Source: VGCC01 sp964495555
GTDB lineage: Bacteria; Actinomycetota; Actinomycetes; S36-B12
Assembly: GCA_964495555.1 (NCBI GenBank)
Contig: CAZBWA010000025.1
Coordinates: forward strand, 1 to 22,264
DNA: 22,264 bases
Direction: 5' to 3'
Shown: positions 6,174 to 13,936 of the stretch, piece by piece
How positions within the stretch are numbered: the stretch's first letter is position 1
Layout of the letters: every line of letters starts with the position of its first letter
Position numbers and translations under genes: made by a program
Notes under the pieces: generated by a model
Database searches by the model: none
Told to the model about the DNA's origin: nothing
The model's input: the letters and a program-made list of their open reading frames with translations, nothing else

Positions 6174-7375
6174 GTTCCGACGATATCCGCGAGTGCGGTG
6201 AGCAGCCTGTCCACGTCCTCGCGGGTCGAATACGGGGCGAGGCCCGCACGCACGGCCCCCGCCGCCCCGAGACCCAGGGCATCGCAGGTCTCGATCGCGT
6301 AGAAGTTGCTGGCCGGGGCATTGATGCCCCGATCCGCCAGGGCCTGTGCCACATCAGCGGAGTCATGGCCCGCGAACGAGAAGAACTCCGTCGGCGTGCG
6401 CAGCGCCGCGTGACCGTACATGCGCACTCCCGGCAGTTGCGCGAGTCCCGCCCGTAGTTCGGAGACGAGGCCCGTCTCATAGTGCTCGACAGCAAGCATC
6501 GACCGAAGAATCCGATCACGACGTGTCCAGGAAACTTCGTCGCCGGGGACGAGATCGGCGATGACGTCGATCGCGGCGACAACGCCGGCTAGCAACTCGT
6601 ACGGCAGCGTCCCCAGTTCGAATCGCTCCGGCACCGCATCGGGACTCGGACGCAACTTGTCTGGGTGCAGGGTCTCCAGGAGCGCAGGTGATGCGGCCAA
6701 GGCCCCGAGGTGCGGGCCGAGGAACTTGTAGGGAGAGCAGACCCAGAAGTCGGCGACGGAGGCGTCGATGGGTACATGCGCGGTGGCGTGCACGCCGTCG
6801 ACATAGAACAACGCATCTGCTGCGCGCACGATGCGCGCGATTCCCTCGAGGTCCGGACGGGTGCCGATCACATTGGAGGCAGCCGTCACCGCCACCAACC
6901 GCGTGCGGTCGCTCACCACGGACGCGATCGCGTCGACGGGGAGCTCACCCGTGTCGGGATCGATGCGGGCCCATCGCAGGGTGGCACCCGAGGCTTCCGC
7001 ATACCGCACCCACGGGCGCACGTTGGCGTCATGGTCGAGGTCGGTCACGACGATCTCGTCACCGGAACCCCAGGAGGTGGACAGGGTGCGTGCGATCTGG
7101 AAGGTGATCTCCGTGGCGCTGCGCCCGAACACGATCCCGCGGGAGTCAGCGCCGAGCAGATCCGCGCACGCCTGCCGTGCTGCGACGGTGATGTCATCCG
7201 CGTGACGTGCCGCCTGAGTCAGGCGACCGCGATTGGACAGTCCGGCCTGCATCGCCGCAGCCATCACGTCGATGACCGGCTGCGGGGTCTGCGTGCCCCC
7301 GGGGCCGTCGAAGAAGGCGACGCCTGCGTGGAGCGCAGGGGTTGCAGCGCGCAGGCGCTCCGGTGAATAGGTCAC
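6170..7375 (-). CDS. Class V aminotransferase, cysteine-desulfurase-like (VC1184-type subfamily)
   Basis: 401-residue PLP enzyme of the NifS/SufS superfamily. Visible landmarks are FFDGPGGTQTP, GRSATEITFQIARTL, DLDHDANVRPW, the cofactor Asp-x-x-His (YVDGVHATAH, Asp193 and His196) and the PLP lysine in CSPYKFLGPHLG (Lys217). The conserved catalytic cysteine loop of IscS/SufS is not evident; the only late cysteine (FYAIETCDALGL) is not in an IscS/SufS-like context. True cysteine desulfurase activity is therefore uncertain and another beta-elimination or transamination reaction is possible. The GTG at 7373-7375 (TYSPERL) overlaps the methyltransferase stop as GTGA. A longer open frame upstream runs inside the methyltransferase and is rejected. 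Middle gene of a three-gene coupled operon. Confidence 0.87.
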   Translation of the reverse strand: MTYSPERLRAATPALHAGVAFFDGPGGTQTPQPVIDVMAAAMQAGLSNRGRLTQAARHADDITVAARQACADLLGADSRGIVFGRSATEITFQIARTLSTSWGSGDEIVVTDLDHDANVRPWVRYAEASGATLRWARIDPDTGELPVDAIASVVSDRTRLVAVTAASNVIGTRPDLEGIARIVRAADALFYVDGVHATAHVPIDASVADFWVCSPYKFLGPHLGALAASPALLETLHPDKLRPSPDAVPERFELGTLPYELLAGVVAAIDVIADLVPGDEVSWTRRDRILRSMLAVEHYETGLVSELRAGLAQLPGVRMYGHAALRTPTEFFSFAGHDSADVAQALADRGINAPASNFYAIETCDALGLGAAGAVRAGLAPYSTREDVDRLLTALADIVGT

Positions 7376-8181
7376 GGCACATCCCACCAGATCGTCGCCA
7401 CCTCGCGTGGTCGGGCGTCCCCCTCCTGCAGGAGCGCTGCGGCAAGTTCGGCGTCGCGGTCCTCGGTCAGGCACAGGCGCGCCCGGGCGTAGCGCACCCG
7501 ATCCACCGAGGACAGGCTCACCCGAGCCCCCCACGTCTCATCGATCCACACGTCGCAGTGCACGTCGAACCCCATCGCCTGGATGATCGCCGCCAGATCC
7601 TGGGCGCGCGGGACCGTGGGACGTTCGAGATCCCAGAACCTCGACCACAGCGGGTTCATGCCACTGAGCGGATGGGTCACGGGCACCTCGAGTACCACGC
7701 GGACCTTCGCATGGGCATGCAACGCCTCCAGGAACGGCACGATGTCACCGACGTTGTAGGCAACGTGATGGCAGACCACGACATCGGCCTTCGGCACCTC
7801 GTCGGCGACCTGGGGCCAGTCACCCCGGTACTCGTGGTGGACGGCACCGCGTGCTCGGGCCGCCTCGGCGAAGGAGTCGAGCATCGCCTGCTGATGGTCG
7901 ACTCCGATCACGGTCCCCGCGGGTGGGACGAGTGCGAGCCCGGCTCGTCCTCCCCCGCAGCCCACATCCAGGACGCTCCCGCCCGGAGGAACGGCCTCGC
8001 GTGCGATGCGATGGGACGGGGAGTCGGCGATATCCGATTCGACCGTGAACATCTCCACGGGATGGATCCACGGTGATTCCGGAGCCTGGTCGAGGATGTG
8101 TTGTGGGATGCGCCACATCTCCAGATCACTACGCCACCGATCGGCGCGCGCTCGCACGTCGGCAGCGTCTCGTCCGGACAT
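7372..8181 (-). CDS. Class I SAM-dependent methyltransferase
   Basis: 269-residue cytoplasmic protein with a Rossmann methyltransferase core: SVLDVGCGGGRAG (motif I, about residues 69-81), the acidic end of strand 2 in TVIGVDHQQAMLD, and KADVVVCHHVAYNV (motif IV region). The first 60 residues are a helical cap (MWRIPQHILDQAPESPW). The substrate cannot be deduced. Start ATG 8179-8181 (MSGRDAADV) is supported by TACCGT 6 nt upstream and by divergence from the DUF3159 gene 33 nt away. It is coupled through GTGA to the aminotransferase-like gene, then to VKOR. Confidence 0.88.
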   Translation of the reverse strand: MSGRDAADVRARADRWRSDLEMWRIPQHILDQAPESPWIHPVEMFTVESDIADSPSHRIAREAVPPGGSVLDVGCGGGRAGLALVPPAGTVIGVDHQQAMLDSFAEAARARGAVHHEYRGDWPQVADEVPKADVVVCHHVAYNVGDIVPFLEALHAHAKVRVVLEVPVTHPLSGMNPLWSRFWDLERPTVPRAQDLAAIIQAMGFDVHCDVWIDETWGARVSLSSVDRVRYARARLCLTEDRDAELAAALLQEGDARPREVATIWWDVP

Positions 8182-8187
8182 AGGCGC

Positions 8188-8193
8188 ACGGTA
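8188..8193 (-). promoter_or_regulatory. -10 box of the methyltransferase operon (leaderless)
   Basis: TACCGT on the minus strand lies 6 nt before the ATG at 8181, with no ribosome site between. A clear -35 is not seen. Confidence 0.45.
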
Positions 8194-8200
8194 CGCCGGA

Positions 8201-8206
8201 TAGTCT
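8201..8206 (+). promoter_or_regulatory. -10 box of the DUF3159 gene (leaderless or near-leaderless)
   Basis: TAGTCT lies 8 nt before the ATG at 8215 in a 33-nt divergent spacer, and no Shine-Dalgarno motif is present. A -35 is not obvious. Confidence 0.4.
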
Positions 8207-8214
8207 TGCGAATC

Positions 8215-8871
8215 ATGAGTGAGCCGACGCCTCCTGCAGGACATCCACTGCAGGCACTAATCGGCGGCCCGCGCGGAGCCATCGAGGGGATGCTCCCTCC
8301 GGTTGTCTTTGTCGTGGTCTACATCGCCACGTCGGACAACCTCACGTTCGCCGTGATTGCCGCCGTTCTCACGGGGCTGATACTTGCCATCCTGCGCCTC
8401 GCCCGGGGGGAGCGGCCCGTGCGCGTGGTCGGCGCTCTGCTCGTGGTGGCCTTCGCCGCATTCGTCGCATACATCACCGGGAGTGCCGTTGCGTACTTCT
8501 GGCCGCTCGTGCTCGCCAACTTCGCTTCGGCCCTGGCGTTCGCATTCTCGATTCTGATCCGGTGGCCGCTTCTAGGGGTCATCGTCGGTCCCATCGTGGG
8601 GACCGGCATGCGCTGGCGCCAGGATCCGGACCTTCTGCGCGCCTACTCGCGTGCGTCGTGGCTGTGGGTGCTACTCAACATCATCCGTGGCGTGGCGCAG
8701 ATCCCGCTCATCCAGGGCGAGGACCTCTGGGCACTCGCGGCGATTCGCCCGGTGTTCTACGGACTGGTCATCATCACCGTGCTGCTGTCGTGGGTGATCA
8801 TCCGGCGCGCCTTGCCCGCCGATCACCCCGGCATCCGCCATCCGCGCAGCGCGGACGGCACGCCTCTCTGA
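8215..8871 (+). CDS. DUF3159-family integral membrane protein
   Basis: 218-residue polytopic membrane protein of unknown function. After a short polar N-terminus with GGPRGAIEGMLPPVVFVVVY (the family's characteristic entry into the first helix) there are about five to six hydrophobic helices, and a polar tail HPGIRHPRSADG. The central FSILIRWPLLGVIVGPI and the loop WRQDPDLLRAYSRASWLW are the segments I associate with DUF3159, which is largely restricted to Actinobacteria. I chose ATG 8215 because the open frame further upstream lies inside the divergent methyltransferase gene and lacks membrane character. The stop is 8 nt from the convergent nei stop. Confidence 0.87.
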   Translation: MSEPTPPAGHPLQALIGGPRGAIEGMLPPVVFVVVYIATSDNLTFAVIAAVLTGLILAILRLARGERPVRVVGALLVVAFAAFVAYITGSAVAYFWPLVLANFASALAFAFSILIRWPLLGVIVGPIVGTGMRWRQDPDLLRAYSRASWLWVLLNIIRGVAQIPLIQGEDLWALAAIRPVFYGLVIITVLLSWVIIRRALPADHPGIRHPRSADGTPL

Positions 8872-8879
8872 CAGGACGT

Positions 8880-9686
8880 CTAGCCGGGCTGGCACCCCGG
8901 GCACCAGTAGAGCTTGCGCCCCTGCATGTCAGCCATCTCGACGACGGACCTGCACAGGTAGCACTCGCGACCATCACGCCGGTAGACGTAGACCTCTCCC
9001 CCATGGCGATCCTCTCGCTTGGCGCGCCCCATGACCTCGGGCATGTGCTCCGGTCGCACCGTGTCGATACGGCCACGCTTCGTCCCGGCGGACATGAGGA
9101 GCACGAGGTCCTCCCACATTCCATCGAACTCCGCGCGTGAGACCTGGTTCCCCGCGCGGAACGGCGAGATGTTGTGCCGGAAGAGCACCTCGGCGCGATA
9201 GATGTTCCCGACGCCAGCGAACACCTGCTGGTTCATGAGCAGAGATCCGATCGGTGCGTTCGACCGCTGCACGCGCGCCCATGCGGGTTCCGGGTCGGAC
9301 TTGCGGATCGGATCCGGCCCGATCCGGCCCACGGCTGCTTTTTTGGCCGTCTGATCGATGACCACGCAGCGCGTGGGGCCACGCAACTCGGCGTATCCCT
9401 CGTCGTCCCAGATACGCATCCGCAATTCCCCGCGTGGCTCCGGGCGTACCCCGCGCGCGATACGCCATTTCCCGAACAACCCGAGGTGGACATGGATCCA
9501 CAGGCCGTTGTCGAATCCGATGAACAGGTGCTTGCCGTGCGCCTCGATCGTGGTGACCACGTGTCCGTCGACGAGTGCGGCATCCGCAGCGAATCGCCCC
9601 TGCGGACTGTCCACGGATACGGCGCGGCCCTTGAACAACCGGCGCAGGCGTCGGGCCTGATTGTGGATGACGTTGCCCTCAGGCAC
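8880..9686 (-). CDS. nei: Fpg/Nei-family DNA glycosylase (endonuclease VIII, Nei1/Rv2464c-like)
   Basis: 268-residue base-excision repair enzyme that removes oxidised pyrimidines and cleaves the abasic site. The mature N-terminus would be Pro2-Glu3 (PEGNVIH), the Schiff-base nucleophile and catalytic glutamate. The conserved Lys52 (HGKHLF), the helix-two-turn-helix region LLMNQQVFAGVGNIYRAEVLFR, and a C-terminal zinc finger C-x2-C-x16-C-x2-C (CYLC...CPGC) are all intact. It is very similar to what I recall of M. tuberculosis Rv2464c. The start is GTG (9684-9686), overlapping the threonine aldolase stop by 8 nt. Last gene of the Rv2466c-like/ltaE/nei operon. Confidence 0.93.
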   Translation of the reverse strand: MPEGNVIHNQARRLRRLFKGRAVSVDSPQGRFAADAALVDGHVVTTIEAHGKHLFIGFDNGLWIHVHLGLFGKWRIARGVRPEPRGELRMRIWDDEGYAELRGPTRCVVIDQTAKKAAVGRIGPDPIRKSDPEPAWARVQRSNAPIGSLLMNQQVFAGVGNIYRAEVLFRHNISPFRAGNQVSRAEFDGMWEDLVLLMSAGTKRGRIDTVRPEHMPEVMGRAKREDRHGGEVYVYRRDGRECYLCRSVVEMADMQGRKLYWCPGCQPG

Positions 9687-10728
9687 CGGTGGCGCTCATC
9701 TCCCCGGCGATCGCGGCGACGAAGGAATCGACGTCTTCCACCGTGGTGTCCCACGAGCACATCCACCGGACCTCTCCGGTCATGTGATTCCAGACGTAGA
9801 AGTGGAACTTCTCCTGCAGGCGTCGGGTGACCTCGGCCGGCAGGATCGCGAATACGGCATTCGCCTGGACGGTCGACGTCACGGTCACACCCGGTATCGC
9901 CGCCACGCCCGCAGCTAATCGGTCGGCCATCCCATTCGCATGGTCGGCATTGCGTTTCCACAGGTCATCAGTCAGGAGCGCGAGCAACTGGGCGCTGATG
10001 AAGCGCATCTTGCTCGATAACTGCATCGAGGTCTTGCGGATGAACGGCACCTTCGCGGCTAAGGAATCCGAGAAGGTGACCACCGCCTCGCTGAGCATTG
10101 CGCCGTTCTTGGTCCCCCCGAGCGAGAGGGCATCGATCCCGATATCCGTGGTGATCGCACGCAGGGGCACACCCAGGCGCGCCGCCGCGTTGGAGATGCG
10201 CGCACCGTCCATGTGGACGAGCAGACCGCGTGAGTGCGCGTGGTCCACCAAGGCACGGAGTTCGTCGATCGAGTAGACGGTGCCCATCTCCGTGCTCTGC
10301 GTGATGGAGACCACGGTCGGCTGTGCGCGGTGGACGAAACCGATGTCGAAGACCTGGGTGTCGACGAGTTCGGGCGTGAGCTTCCCTTGGACGCCGGGGA
10401 CTGTCCAGAGCTTCAACCCGGCCATCTTCTCGGGTGCACCGCCCTCATCGGCGTGGATGTGTGCCGATTGCGCGCACACCACCGCTTCCCATCGCTCCGT
10501 CATCGCCTGAAGAGCCACCACGTTGGCACCCGTGCCGTTGAACACCGGGAAAACCCGAGCGGTTGGGCCGAAGTGTGCATTGATCGCGGACTGGAGCTGC
10601 TCCGTCACCACGTCATCGCCGTAGGCCGATTGGTGATCGACGTTCGCCGCAGAGATGGCGGCCAGCACCTCGGGGTGGATGCCGGCGTAGTTGTCGCTGG
10701 CGAATCCGCGCCACGGCTCGGCGATCAT
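9679..10728 (-). CDS. ltaE: Low-specificity L-threonine aldolase (PLP beta-eliminating lyase family)
   Basis: 349-residue fold-type I PLP enzyme cleaving threonine or allo-threonine to glycine and acetaldehyde. Signature features are FASDNYAGIHPEV near the N-terminus, YGDD, FNGTGANVVAL, HIHADEGGAPEKMAG, HMDGARISNA (Asp174 and Arg177 contacting PLP and substrate) and the PLP lysine in SLGGTKNGAM (Lys207). The ATG at 10726-10728 is 14 nt after the Rv2466c-like stop; a weak purine-rich GAGGA lies 12 nt upstream. The 3' end overlaps nei. Its link with DNA repair and mycothiol redox genes is not functionally obvious. Confidence 0.92.
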   Translation of the reverse strand: MIAEPWRGFASDNYAGIHPEVLAAISAANVDHQSAYGDDVVTEQLQSAINAHFGPTARVFPVFNGTGANVVALQAMTERWEAVVCAQSAHIHADEGGAPEKMAGLKLWTVPGVQGKLTPELVDTQVFDIGFVHRAQPTVVSITQSTEMGTVYSIDELRALVDHAHSRGLLVHMDGARISNAAARLGVPLRAITTDIGIDALSLGGTKNGAMLSEAVVTFSDSLAAKVPFIRKTSMQLSSKMRFISAQLLALLTDDLWKRNADHANGMADRLAAGVAAIPGVTVTSTVQANAVFAILPAEVTRRLQEKFHFYVWNHMTGEVRWMCSWDTTVEDVDSFVAAIAGEMSATGA

Positions 10729-10742
10729 GCTCGGAGTATTCC

Positions 10743-11360
10743 TCAGTCGAATTGAGGGCCCACGGTGCGGCTGCGTTTGAGCTCGTAGAACCCGGGAGTG
10801 GCCGCCACCATGAGGGTGCCGTCCCAGAGTCGCGCCGCATCCTCGCCCATCGGAGCCGGAGTGACGACGGGTCCGAAGAACGCGACGGGAGCCCCGTCGG
10901 ATCCGGGAACCGCGATCACGGGGGTGCCGACTTCACTGCCCACGAGATCGATGGCGCGCTGATGACTGGCCCGCAGGGCACTGTCCAGGGACGCATCCTC
11001 AGCTGCGCCGGCGAGCTCGAGGGGTAGACCCGCGTCCGCCACGGATTCGGTGATGATCCGGGCGTAGTCCGTGCGCGCCTCGACGTGCAGACGCGTGCCG
11101 AAGGCCGTGTACAGCGGCCCCAGGACCGCGTCACCATGCTGCTCTCTCGCGGCGATGCACACACGGACCGGTCCCCACGCAGCCTTCATGGCTTCCGCAT
11201 ACTCCAGTGGAATCTCGTTGTGTTCGTTCAAGACGGCAAGACTCATCACGCTCCATGTGATGTCGAGATCGCGCATGCGCGACACCTCGATTAGCCAGCG
11301 GGATGTGATCCAGGCCCACGGGCACATGGGGTCGAACCAGAACTCCACCTTCGTCGTCAC
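10743..11360 (-). CDS. DsbA-like oxidoreductase of the mycothiol-dependent nitroreductase Rv2466c family
   Basis: 205-residue cytoplasmic thioredoxin-fold protein. It begins KVEFWFDPMCPWAWITSRW: the active-site cysteine is Cys13 and the second position of the CPWC motif of Rv2466c is Ala16, giving a monothiol CPWA site. GTPVIAV (cis-Pro loop) and VAFFGPVVTPAP follow. Rv2466c works with mycothiol/mycoredoxin against oxidative stress and reduces nitro compounds; the same class of role is inferred here. GTG start at 11358-11360, with TACGTT 7 nt upstream and TGGTCA 17 nt before that. First gene of the operon with ltaE and nei; divergent from pepN, as in M. tuberculosis. Confidence 0.9.
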   Translation of the reverse strand: MTTKVEFWFDPMCPWAWITSRWLIEVSRMRDLDITWSVMSLAVLNEHNEIPLEYAEAMKAAWGPVRVCIAAREQHGDAVLGPLYTAFGTRLHVEARTDYARIITESVADAGLPLELAGAAEDASLDSALRASHQRAIDLVGSEVGTPVIAVPGSDGAPVAFFGPVVTPAPMGEDAARLWDGTLMVAATPGFYELKRSRTVGPQFD

Positions 11361-11367
11361 GGACTGA

Positions 11368-11396
11368 AACGTAGTGCAAGGATCGGAGCATGACCA
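11368..11396 (-). promoter_or_regulatory. Promoter of the Rv2466c-like/ltaE/nei operon (leaderless)
   Basis: On the minus strand TGGTCA (11391-11396; 4 of 6 matches to TTGACA), a 17-nt spacer, then TACGTT (11368-11373), and 7 nt to the GTG at 11360. The -35 lies inside the first codons of the divergent pepN gene, so the two transcription units are physically interlocked. Confidence 0.55.
11378..11382 (+). promoter_or_regulatory. pepN ribosome binding site
   Basis: AAGGA, 7 nt before the ATG at 11390. This supports that start and marks pepN as a leadered transcript, unlike its divergent neighbour. Confidence 0.55.
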
Positions 11397-13936
11397 CAGG
11401 CGAGAACATCACCCGGGCCGAGGCGCGTCAACGATCGTCCATGATCGCGGTGGATTCCTACCGCGTGGAGTTGGACCTCACGGGCTCGGGGCCGACCTTC
11501 CGTTCGATGACGACGTGCGAGTTCACGTGCTCGACTCCCGGTGCCCAAACCTGGATCGACCTCATCGCCCCCGCTGTGGTCAGCGTCACGCTCAACGGTG
11601 GGGAGTTGCAGGGCGCTGTCGACGGGGCTCGGATCACCCTCCCCGACCTCCAGGCCCGCAACACGGTCACCGTGGTGGCCGACTGCGCCTACATGAACAC
11701 CGGGGAAGGACTCCACCGGTTCATCGATCCGGTAGACGACGAGACCTACCTCTACACCCAGTTCGAATCTGCTGACGCGCGGCGCATGTACGCCTGCTTC
11801 GAACAACCCGACCTGAAGGCCACCTTCGCTCTGACCGTGACCGCACCCGCGCACTGGCAGGTGGTCAGTAACTCCCCTACGCCTCCGGCAATCTCGGCAG
11901 GGTCGGCCACTGCCCGCTGGGAGTTCGAGCCCACACCGCGGATGTCGACCTACATCACCGCTCTCGTGGCCGGCCCTTATCACGTGGTGCGTGATGAGTA
12001 TCGCGGTCCGCACGGCACCTATCCCCTGGGTCTCTTCTGCCGCGAGTCACTCGCGCAGTATCTGGACGCGGAGGAGATCTTCACCGTCACCAAGCAGGGA
12101 TTCGCCTTCTTCGAGGAGCAGTTCCAGGTCCCCTACCCCTTCGCCAAGTACGACCAGTTGTTCGTTCCCGAGTTCAACGCCGGGGCCATGGAGAACGCAG
12201 GCTGCGTGACCATCCTCGAGGACTACATCTTCCGTTCGCGGGTCACCCTCGCCGCCTACGAGCAGCGCGCCAACACGATCCTCCATGAGCTCGCGCACAT
12301 GTGGTTTGGCGATCTGGTCACCATGACCTGGTGGGACGATCTGTGGCTCAACGAGTCGTTCGCCGAGTGGGCCGCGCACCACGCGAACGTGCACGCCACC
12401 CGCTACAACGAGGCCTGGACCACCTTCGCGAACCTGCGGAAGGCCTGGGCCTACCGCCAGGACCAACTCCCCTCGACCCACCCGATCGCCGCCGACATGG
12501 TCGACCTGGACTCGGTACGTGTGAACTTCGACGGCATCACCTACGCGAAGGGCGCATCAGCCCTACGCCAACTCGTGGCCTGGGTGGGCGAGGAGCAGTT
12601 CCTCGCCGGTCTGCACGCCTACTTCACGAAGCATGCGTGGAAGAACACCGAACTGACCGATCTGCTCTCCGAGTTGGAGGCGACGAGCGGGCGCGACCTG
12701 TCGTCGTGGACCCGCGAATGGCTCCAGACCAGTGGTGTGAACCTGCTGCGTCCGCGGGTTGCGGTCTCCGCCGACGGCACGTACTCCTCCGTCGTGATCG
12801 AGCAGGAGCCCCCGTCGGCACCCGAGGGCATTTCACCGACTCTGCGTTCCCACCGCGTCGGCATCGGTCTCTACGACCTGGTGGACGGCGGCCTGCGACT
12901 CCGCGAGCGCATCGAGGTCGACGTCGTCGGGGCAGAGACCCCCGTGCCGTCACTCGCGGGCACCCCGCGTGCCGACCTCCTCCTGGTCAACGACGGTGAC
13001 CTGACATTCGCGAAGGTGCGCCTGGACGACACGTCCTGGGAGACCGCTATCGCGCACCTGGGCTCACTCGAGGACTCCCTGGCGCGCGCGGTCATCTGGG
13101 GCGCCGCCTGGGATATGACGCGCGACGCCGAGGTGTCCACCGGGGACTTCGTTCACCTGGTCATCTCGGGCATCGCAGCAGAGACCGACATCGGTGTCGT
13201 GCAGGGCGTGCTTCGGCAGGTACGTGCCGCGATCGACCAGTTCGCCGCAGAGACGCACCGCGAGGAGTACCTCCTCCGACTCTCCGGCCACCTGCGGGAC
13301 CTCGCGCGCAGCGCGGAGCCCGGTAGCGATCGTCAACTCGCCTTCGCCCGCGCGTTCGCGGGGTCGGCGGTCTCCAACGCCGACCTCGAACTCGTCGGCG
13401 CACTCCTCGATGGGCGCGAGACCTGGGAGGGGCTGGTGATCGACACGGACCTGCGCTGGTTCCTGCTCACCCAACTCGTAGTCGCCGGGGCACGGGGGCC
13501 CGAGGAGATCGATGCCGAGTTGGCATCCGACGACACAGCGACGGGTAGGCGCCAGGCAGCTGCGGCCCGCGCCGCGATTCCCACGCGCGAGGCCAAGGAG
13601 GCTGCCTGGCACGCCATCGTCGGGCGCACGGACCTACCCAATGCCATCCTCGACGCCACCATCGCCGGCTTCCAGCAGCGCGATCAGCTCTCCCTCCTCA
13701 CGCCGTACCGATCGATGTTCTTCGATGTCCTGGAGAACGTGTGGCAGGAGCGCACGATGGAGATGGCGCAGTCCATCACGATGGGCCTCTACCCGGGATT
13801 GCTCGTGGATCAGAAAACGGTTGACGTCACGAATCACTACTTGGAGCGTGAGATGAACTCCGCCCTACGCCGACTGTTGACCGAGGGCCGGGACGGGGTC
13901 GAGCGCGCACTGCGCGCCCGAGCACGGGACGCCTAG
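11390..13936 (+). CDS. pepN: Aminopeptidase N (M1 zinc metallopeptidase)
   Basis: 848-residue enzyme that removes N-terminal residues from peptides in the cytoplasm. It contains the exopeptidase motif GAMEN (265-269), the zinc site HELAH (His299, Glu300, His303) with the third ligand Glu322 in WLNESFAEW, and the transition-state tyrosine in TYAKGASALRQL (Tyr385). An ERAP1-like C-terminal helical domain (about 530-848) follows, and length is typical of actinobacterial PepN. No signal peptide is present. The ATG at 11390 follows an AAGGA ribosome site. The gene ends head-on with a DUF5130-like gene; the two stop codons share the tetranucleotide CTAG. Confidence 0.96.
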   Translation: MTTGENITRAEARQRSSMIAVDSYRVELDLTGSGPTFRSMTTCEFTCSTPGAQTWIDLIAPAVVSVTLNGGELQGAVDGARITLPDLQARNTVTVVADCAYMNTGEGLHRFIDPVDDETYLYTQFESADARRMYACFEQPDLKATFALTVTAPAHWQVVSNSPTPPAISAGSATARWEFEPTPRMSTYITALVAGPYHVVRDEYRGPHGTYPLGLFCRESLAQYLDAEEIFTVTKQGFAFFEEQFQVPYPFAKYDQLFVPEFNAGAMENAGCVTILEDYIFRSRVTLAAYEQRANTILHELAHMWFGDLVTMTWWDDLWLNESFAEWAAHHANVHATRYNEAWTTFANLRKAWAYRQDQLPSTHPIAADMVDLDSVRVNFDGITYAKGASALRQLVAWVGEEQFLAGLHAYFTKHAWKNTELTDLLSELEATSGRDLSSWTREWLQTSGVNLLRPRVAVSADGTYSSVVIEQEPPSAPEGISPTLRSHRVGIGLYDLVDGGLRLRERIEVDVVGAETPVPSLAGTPRADLLLVNDGDLTFAKVRLDDTSWETAIAHLGSLEDSLARAVIWGAAWDMTRDAEVSTGDFVHLVISGIAAETDIGVVQGVLRQVRAAIDQFAAETHREEYLLRLSGHLRDLARSAEPGSDRQLAFARAFAGSAVSNADLELVGALLDGRETWEGLVIDTDLRWFLLTQLVVAGARGPEEIDAELASDDTATGRRQAAAARAAIPTREAKEAAWHAIVGRTDLPNAILDATIAGFQQRDQLSLLTPYRSMFFDVLENVWQERTMEMAQSITMGLYPGLLVDQKTVDVTNHYLEREMNSALRRLLTEGRDGVERALRARARDA

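Noticed and set aside
5524..6582. Long minus-strand frame overlapping the VKOR, aminotransferase and antitoxin genes
   Set aside because: Arg/Ser/Pro-rich shadow translation; it covers three well-recognised genes in other frames.
6170..7375. Calling the class V aminotransferase a sufS or iscS
   Set aside because: The catalytic cysteine loop is not recognisable and no iscU, sufE or sufBCD genes are nearby.
9311..9330. Exact tandem repeat of GATCCGGCCC
   Set aside because: It lies in nei and encodes the conserved GRIGPDPI segment; codon coincidence rather than a repeat element.
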